DNA from: Bacteroidales bacterium | GTDB taxonomy: Bacteria; Bacteroidota; Bacteroidia; Bacteroidales; UBA932 | Length of the DNA: 10,051 nt | Reading direction: 5' to 3' | Assembly (NCBI GenBank): GCA_021443625.1 | Contig: JABUTP010000031.1 | Span: forward strand, 1 to 10,051 | Shown here: positions 5,682 through 10,051 of the stretch, in pieces | How positions within the stretch are numbered: the stretch's first letter is position 1 | How the letters are laid out: each line of letters starts with the position of its first letter | Notes under the pieces: model-generated | The model's database searches: none | Seen by the model: only the letters and a program-made list of their open reading frames with translations | What the model was told of the DNA's origin: nothing | Made by a program: the position numbers and the translations under genes

Positions 5682-7823
5682 ATGGTTAACAATCAGCAAT
5701 TGGAAAAATACGCACTGAACCTTAACGAAAGGGCTCGTGCGGCAAAACTCGACCCGGTGATAGGACGGGACGAGGAAATCCGCCGCGTGCTTCAGATTCT
5801 GAGCCGCAGGACCAAGAACAACCCCATTCTCGTGGGAGAACCCGGCGTGGGCAAGACCGCCATCTCCGAAGGCATCGCGCAGCGAATAGTGTCGGGCGAC
5901 GTTCCCGAAAACCTCAAGTCCAAAATTGTCTATTCGCTCGATATGGGCGCCCTTATTGCGGGTGCGAAATATCAGGGAGAGTTTGAAGAACGGCTCAAGG
6001 CCGTGGTCAAGGAAGTTAGCGAAAGCAGCGGGGAGATAATCCTCTTCATAGATGAAATCCACACCCTTGTGGGGGCGGGAAGGACTTCGGGTGCAATGGA
6101 TGCCGCCAATATCCTGAAGCCAGCATTGGCACGGGGTGAACTCAGGGCCATCGGCTCCACAACCCTCGATGAATACCAGAAGTACTTCGAGTCGGACAAG
6201 GCTCTCGAAAGGCGCTTCCAGATGGTTCTGGTCGATGAACCGAGTCCCGCGGCATCCATCTCGATATTGCGCGGTCTGAAAGAGAAGTACGAAAACCATC
6301 ACAAGGTCAGGATTGACGATGATGCCATCATTGCTGCCGTCCAGCTCTCCCACAGGTATATAACCAACCGTTTCCTCCCCGACAAGGCCATCGATCTGGT
6401 GGATGAGGCGGCGAGCAAGCTCCGTCTCGAGATGAACTCGGTGCCGGAATGCATCGACGAACTCAACCGCAAGGTCAGACAGCTCCAGATAGAGAAAGAG
6501 GCCATCAAACGCGAAGGGCACTCTCCCAAACTCGACAGAATCGAGGAGAGCATCACCGAAAGCCGCGAGGAACTCGGCCGTCTGAATGCCCAGTGGGAAC
6601 AGGAGAAGAAACTGTTCGACACCCTGCAAAGCCATCGTCTGACCATCGAAAAACTCGGCCGTGAGGCAGACGAGGCGGAACGCAACGGTGATTACGGCAA
6701 AGTGGCGGAACTTCGCTACGGAAGGATTCCGCAACTCCGCGACGAGGTAAGCCGGCTCAACGACGAAAAGGAGTCGTGGCAGAGTCCCATAATGAACGAG
6801 GCGGTGACCGAAGGGGATATTGCGGAGGTTGTGGCCCGCTGGACTGGCATCCCGGTGCAGCGGATGATGCAGAGTGAAAAGGAAAAACTGCTCCACATAG
6901 AGGAAGAACTCCACCGCAGGGTGGTTGGGCAGGACGAAGCCATCTCGGCAGTGGCAAACGCAGTCCGCCGCAGCCGTGCGGGACTCCAGAACGAGAAACG
7001 TCCCATCGGCAGCTTCATGTTCCTGGGAACCACGGGCGTGGGAAAGACCGAACTGGCAAAGGCCTTGGCGGAATATCTGTTCGACGATGAAAACCTTATG
7101 ACCCGCATAGATATGAGCGAATATCAGGAGCGGCACACCGTTTCGAGACTGGTGGGGGCGCCTCCGGGCTATGTGGGGTACGACGAAGGGGGACAACTCA
7201 CCGAGGCGGTGAGGCGCAAGCCCTATTCGGTGATTTTGCTGGACGAGATAGAGAAGGCTCATCCCGATGTGTTCAACATCCTGCTGCAGGTTCTCGACGA
7301 CGGCCGTCTGACCGACAACAAGGGGCGGACGGTGGATTTCAAGAACACCATCCTCATAATGACCTCCAATGCCGGCAGCGACATCATTCAGGACGGAATT
7401 GCGGCTGGTACTCCAATGGACAAGTGCCGCGAAGACGTGCTGGCGCGGCTCAAGGCCACGATCCGTCCCGAATTCCTGAACAGGATAGACGAAATAGTGA
7501 TGTTCCAGCCCCTTTCTGCAGACGATATCCGTGCCATCCTTAAAATACAGATGACGGAATTGCAGGGCAAGCTGGAGGCGATGGGCATCTCTCTCGACTA
7601 TACCGAGGCCTTTGTGGAATACATTACCGAAAAGGGGTATGACCCCCTCTATGGGGCCCGTCCCGTGAAAAGGGTGCTCCAGAAGGACCTGGTGGATATG
7701 GTCGCCAAGGAACTTCTCGGCGGCAGAATATCCCGCGAGAAAGGTATTCTGGTGGATGCCGGAGAGTCCGCAATCGTGCTGCGTGACAATGCTTTTAGCG
7801 ACTGCCTGACAGGCGGCCGCTAA
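5682..7823 (+). CDS. clpB: ClpB-type AAA+ protein disaggregase lacking the N-terminal domain
   Basis: Hexameric cytoplasmic ATPase that, with DnaK, pulls proteins out of aggregates. The 713 residues begin at [22 protein letters not shown], the linker preceding the first ATPase domain; the usual roughly 150-residue N domain is absent, since whole ClpB proteins have about 860 residues. AAA-1 has Walker A GEPGVGKT (52-59), pore loop [13 protein letters not shown] with Tyr97, Walker B LFIDE (121-125) and arginines 177-178. A full ClpB-length coiled-coil middle domain (about 252-372) separates it from ClpC. AAA-2 has Walker A GTTGVGKT (449-456), pore loop GYVGY (496-500), Walker B ILLDE (518-522) and sensor-2 GAR (658-660). 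No ClpP-docking loop is seen. All catalytic residues are present, so it should be active. The 134 bases upstream hold no N-domain remnant that I can see. It may be a second clpB copy or the only one. Confidence 0.94.
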   Translation: MVNNQQLEKYALNLNERARAAKLDPVIGRDEEIRRVLQILSRRTKNNPILVGEPGVGKTAISEGIAQRIVSGDVPENLKSKIVYSLDMGALIAGAKYQGEFEERLKAVVKEVSESSGEIILFIDEIHTLVGAGRTSGAMDAANILKPALARGELRAIGSTTLDEYQKYFESDKALERRFQMVLVDEPSPAASISILRGLKEKYENHHKVRIDDDAIIAAVQLSHRYITNRFLPDKAIDLVDEAASKLRLEMNSVPECIDELNRKVRQLQIEKEAIKREGHSPKLDRIEESITESREELGRLNAQWEQEKKLFDTLQSHRLTIEKLGREADEAERNGDYGKVAELRYGRIPQLRDEVSRLNDEKESWQSPIMNEAVTEGDIAEVVARWTGIPVQRMMQSEKEKLLHIEEELHRRVVGQDEAISAVANAVRRSRAGLQNEKRPIGSFMFLGTTGVGKTELAKALAEYLFDDENLMTRIDMSEYQERHTVSRLVGAPPGYVGYDEGGQLTEAVRRKPYSVILLDEIEKAHPDVFNILLQVLDDGRLTDNKGRTVDFKNTILIMTSNAGSDIIQDGIAAGTPMDKCREDVLARLKATIRPEFLNRIDEIVMFQPLSADDIRAILKIQMTELQGKLEAMGISLDYTEAFVEYITEKGYDPLYGARPVKRVLQKDLVDMVAKELLGGRISREKGILVDAGESAIVLRDNAFSDCLTGGR

Positions 7824-9190
7824 GCCTCTGCCGGCAGCATTGAATCCATCTCGGCAATGATCCCCCTCCTCAACTCGGCGGCTTTGTAATAACGCTCGTC
7901 GTGCCTGCACTTGAAGATGAACTTGCGCACGCGGTTGAGGAGTTTGAGGCTGGCTATCCGGCAATGGTGGAAGATGATGAGGCTCGGACCTTCAAGCAGC
8001 AAGGCGGCCAGTGCAATCCAGAAAGTTTTGGTCGCTATCCACACCGCCGCGAATATCGACAGATACCAGATGGGGAACGTCACCAGCGCTCCAATGCCGA
8101 ATATGAATGACGAGCGGAGCATCGGGTCTTCAGTCCCTTTGGTAAGATGTACGGTAAGGTGGTAGGGTATGGCATTTATGAAGTAGCACGCTGCAAAAAC
8201 CGGCAGGAGGATCAGCCAGCACAGCAGTCTCACGACAAACAGGTGGGCGTGGGTGCGGGAAAAAATCCAATCTTTCAGCCTGAGCTTCTTGAGGATGCCT
8301 GTGTATTCTTCGGTACGCTCCATAAGGGAGTTGAATTCCCCGGGTGCGGCGGCGGCCTTCTCTTCGAGCGTCTTGGCGATGGTCTTCAACGTGTGCAGAT
8401 TGTCCGTGAGTGAACGGAGTTTCAGTCCGTGCTGCTTCTTGTACCTCTGGGAGTACATATGGCAGATTGCATTTATCGACTCGTAGTGTTCCGAATCCTC
8501 AACGTTGAGCATAAGGTCGTTGACCTTGCTGCGGCTCACGTCTGCCAACTCCTTCAGCGCCCTTTCGGGGTGGTTGCGGTAGGTCTCGAAAAAGTCGCTT
8601 AACCTGTAAGGTTCCCCGATGGTGATGAGCAGGTCATCCTGTATGCCGAGGTATGAGTTGTGATGGTTGCCCATAGGGACTATGAGCAGGTCTTTGGTGA
8701 AGCCCGAGGCTTCGCACGCTTCGAAGGCCATCCTGGCGAATCCCTTCTTGAACCCCCCGAGATAGTGGTGGTCCTGGTGCCCGCCTTCGGGGAAGAGGGC
8801 CACGACATCCCCTTCGTTGAGAATGCGGGAGGCCTGGTGGAATATCTCCTGGTTGTTGCCGAGTCCTTCGGTGCCGACGTCGCATTTGCGGTATGCGGGC
8901 ATGATTCTCAGGAAACGTAGCAGTTTGGCAATGAAAGTCTTTTTGAATATGTCAGCCCTTGCGAGGAAAACCGGCGGCTGGTTGCGGTGGAGGGCGGCGT
9001 GGATGGCCAGGGCGTCTATGAGCCCGTTCTGGTGGTTGCAGATGACCATAAACCCTTCCCCTTTGGGCAGCCTTTCCTTTCCGTCAACGCGGAACCTGCG
9101 GTGATAGACATATTTGAAAACCGGCAGTACATAAAACTGCAGCAGATTGAAAAGGGGATTGTATCGGTTGACTTTACTGAAATCGAGCAT
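7820..9190 (-). CDS. PlsC-family (Sct1-like) glycerol-phosphate / lysophosphatidate acyltransferase with membrane C-terminus
   Basis: Membrane-bound acyltransferase expected to add a fatty acyl chain to glycerol-3-phosphate or lysophosphatidic acid in phospholipid synthesis. The acyltransferase domain covers about 25-205: NHQNGLIDA at 52-60 holds the catalytic His and Asp, but with five residues between them instead of the classic four. FPEGGHQD at 133-140 is the substrate-binding motif, followed by LLIVPMGNHHNS. This spacing and the FPEGG-HD form resemble the fungal Sct1/Gpt2 branch and its bacterial relatives. A helical, charged stretch (about 205-305) leads to hydrophobic segments near 317-343, 361-385 and 386-408, and a basic tail. 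The 456 residues exceed the usual 200-250 of plain PlsC. Its stop codon overlaps that of clpB on the other strand. A good promoter lies just upstream, so it is probably monocistronic. Exact substrate and position specificity are not readable. Confidence 0.87.
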   Translation of the reverse strand: MLDFSKVNRYNPLFNLLQFYVLPVFKYVYHRRFRVDGKERLPKGEGFMVICNHQNGLIDALAIHAALHRNQPPVFLARADIFKKTFIAKLLRFLRIMPAYRKCDVGTEGLGNNQEIFHQASRILNEGDVVALFPEGGHQDHHYLGGFKKGFARMAFEACEASGFTKDLLIVPMGNHHNSYLGIQDDLLITIGEPYRLSDFFETYRNHPERALKELADVSRSKVNDLMLNVEDSEHYESINAICHMYSQRYKKQHGLKLRSLTDNLHTLKTIAKTLEEKAAAAPGEFNSLMERTEEYTGILKKLRLKDWIFSRTHAHLFVVRLLCWLILLPVFAACYFINAIPYHLTVHLTKGTEDPMLRSSFIFGIGALVTFPIWYLSIFAAVWIATKTFWIALAALLLEGPSLIIFHHCRIASLKLLNRVRKFIFKCRHDERYYKAAELRRGIIAEMDSMLPAEA

Positions 9191-9211
9191 TTTTGGTTAA
9201 GTGTTGATTGA

Positions 9212-9242
9212 CAAATGTAAATAAAACACTCAATTTTCGCAA
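9212..9242 (-). promoter_or_regulatory. Bacteroidetes housekeeping promoter of the acyltransferase gene
   Basis: On the minus strand TTG (complement of 9240-9242) is followed after 20 bases by TACATTTG (complement of 9212-9219). Both elements and the spacing match the Bacteroidetes consensus TTG, 19-21 bases, TAnnTTTG. The -7 box lies 21 bases before the ATG at 9190, giving a leader of about 15 bases without a Shine-Dalgarno sequence. This is the best-formed promoter in the window. Confidence 0.7.
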
Positions 9243-9293
9243 GCAAACATATTTTGAAATACAATGATTTATGTCTGATTTGCGAAACTTGAT

Positions 9294-9322
9294 TAAAAAA
9301 GCGGAAAAATCTTCTGTTTCCG
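9294..9322 (-). terminator. probable intrinsic terminator of the glycoside hydrolase gene
   Basis: Nine bases after the stop codon on the minus strand, CGGAAA (complement of 9317-9322) pairs with TTTCCG (complement of 9302-9307) across a 9-base loop, followed by C and six T residues. The stem is short, but position and T-run fit a rho-independent terminator. It separates the hydrolase from the downstream acyltransferase promoter on the same strand. Confidence 0.55.
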
Positions 9323-9331
9323 AAAGCTTTG

Positions 9332-10051
9332 TCAATACAAGACCACCGGACCGAGGAGGCCGGAGGGGACGAGGGGGCTTTCCGCCGTTATGGCGGTGTT
9401 GGAACAGAAAGTGCGGACCCCGTCCCTGCCCGGTTGGCGGTCGCCTATAAGGCGGTTGCGCCAGGGGGTGGTGATGCGTATTTCGATATTGTTTTCACCT
9501 GCGGGGAGACCATTGAGGTCGAAGCGGTAGGGGGCGTGCCACTGGATGCCGCGGCTCTCTCCGTTCACCAGAAGTTCGGCAATGCCATACACTTTCCCGA
9601 GGTCCAACGTGCGGAAGCCGTCACAATCAATTGTCTTTGAATATGCGGCACATCCCGAGAAGTATCTCACATCGTCATCGCCCTCAACTTGGGAGAAATC
9701 GGCAAGCCTACTGAATTCTCTTTCAAAACTTTCATAGACCGGAGAATGGAACAGGACTTTCCAGGGACCATCCACCTGCTTGGACGTTTTGTGTACGGCT
9801 TCCTCATCCATAGCGTACCCGGCTGCGTCTTCGCATCCCCCCGCCTTTCTGACGAGCACGACAAACACGGCGTCGTGGGCTTCCAGTGCAAGATGGAACG
9901 ACGTCCGGCCCTCCTTCCCGCAATAAGCCAAAGGGAGTCCGCTCCCGTCTTCGGCCCGCCACAGCATAGGCATATAACCGCAGCATCTTAACGAGATGTC
10001 AGTTTCAATTTTCTCTTCAGTAGGATTGGAAAGCCAGTAAATCTCTCCGAA
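9332..10051 (-). CDS. C-terminal part of a glycoside hydrolase, GH106 alpha-L-rhamnosidase-like (5' end off the window)
   Basis: The minus-strand frame is open from the window edge (FGEIYWLSNPTEEKIE) to the TGA at 9334-9332, 239 residues. Two beta-rich parts are visible. The first (about 1-95) has the pattern of YWLSNPT, then GYMPMLWRAEDGSG, then a segment ending AVFVVLVRK. The second is a jelly-roll-like domain with VRYFSGCAAYSKTI, LDLGKVYGIAELLVNGESRG, APYRFDLNGLPAGENNIEIRI, WRNRLIGD, and a terminal SPLVPSGLLGPVVLY. From memory these are the hallmark C-terminal segments of large bacterial GH106-type enzymes, which release rhamnose from plant pectin; GH2-like sugar-binding folds are related. 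The catalytic domain lies outside the window, so activity cannot be judged. Such enzymes are usually exported and reside in polysaccharide utilisation loci in Bacteroidetes, but no SusC/SusD pair is seen here. Confidence 0.78.
   Translation of the reverse strand, partial: FGEIYWLSNPTEEKIETDISLRCCGYMPMLWRAEDGSGLPLAYCGKEGRTSFHLALEAHDAVFVVLVRKAGGCEDAAGYAMDEEAVHKTSKQVDGPWKVLFHSPVYESFEREFSRLADFSQVEGDDDVRYFSGCAAYSKTIDCDGFRTLDLGKVYGIAELLVNGESRGIQWHAPYRFDLNGLPAGENNIEIRITTPWRNRLIGDRQPGRDGVRTFCSNTAITAESPLVPSGLLGPVVLY

Noticed and set aside
5604..7964. A 786-codon open frame on the minus strand, antisense to the whole of clpB.
   Set aside because: Its translation is low-complexity-like, rich in His, Arg and Gln, with no recognisable motif, while the plus strand gives a complete ClpB. 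It is a by-product of codon bias in a GC-rich gene.
1..10051. A new defence, mobile or secondary-metabolite system.
   Set aside because: Every long gene falls in a known housekeeping or accessory family, with no recombinase, toxin-antitoxin pair, phage gene or direct-repeat array seen.

Overview
The window looks like ordinary chromosome from a member of the Bacteroidetes, probably Bacteroidales. Three things support this. The promoter boxes have the group's TAnnTTTG form rather than TATAAT, starts lack Shine-Dalgarno sequences, and MurF is fused to alanine racemase, an arrangement typical of this phylum. Base composition is moderately GC-rich in genes and AT-rich between them. I see no mobile element, CRISPR array, rRNA or tRNA.

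Layout, left to right. Bases 1-1286 (minus strand) hold the first 428 codons of a TonB-dependent outer-membrane receptor. Its 5' leader carries a clear TPP (thiamine pyrophosphate) riboswitch at 1342-1438, so the receptor probably imports thiamine or a precursor. A hairpin at 1435-1467 precedes the aptamer and shares bases with its P1 stem. Upstream on the same strand is a DASS/SLC13-family sodium-coupled anion (dicarboxylate-type) transporter (1521-2984). A short divergent promoter region (2985-3093) separates it from murF-alr (3094-5547, plus strand). This gene encodes a fused D-Ala-D-Ala-adding ligase and alanine racemase for peptidoglycan precursor synthesis.

Next on the plus strand is a ClpB-type disaggregase (5682-7823) that begins exactly at the linker after the usual N-terminal domain, so it is an N-domain-less ClpB. 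Its 134-base upstream gap holds an inverted repeat and a sigma-54-like GG-N10-GC element. It converges, with a 4-base overlap of stop codons, on a minus-strand PlsC/Sct1-like glycerolipid acyltransferase (7820-9190), which has its own well-formed Bacteroidetes promoter. At the right edge, minus strand, is the C-terminal end of a large glycoside hydrolase most like the GH106 alpha-L-rhamnosidase group (9332-10051), followed by a probable intrinsic terminator.

The genes do not form one pathway: vitamin uptake, anion uptake, cell-wall precursor synthesis, protein quality control, phospholipid synthesis and glycan degradation lie side by side, mostly as single-gene transcription units. I found no convincing new multi-gene system. 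The points most worth a second look are the leader RNA around the TPP aptamer, the N-domain-less ClpB with its upstream elements, and the 16-bp palindrome in the murF-alr leader.
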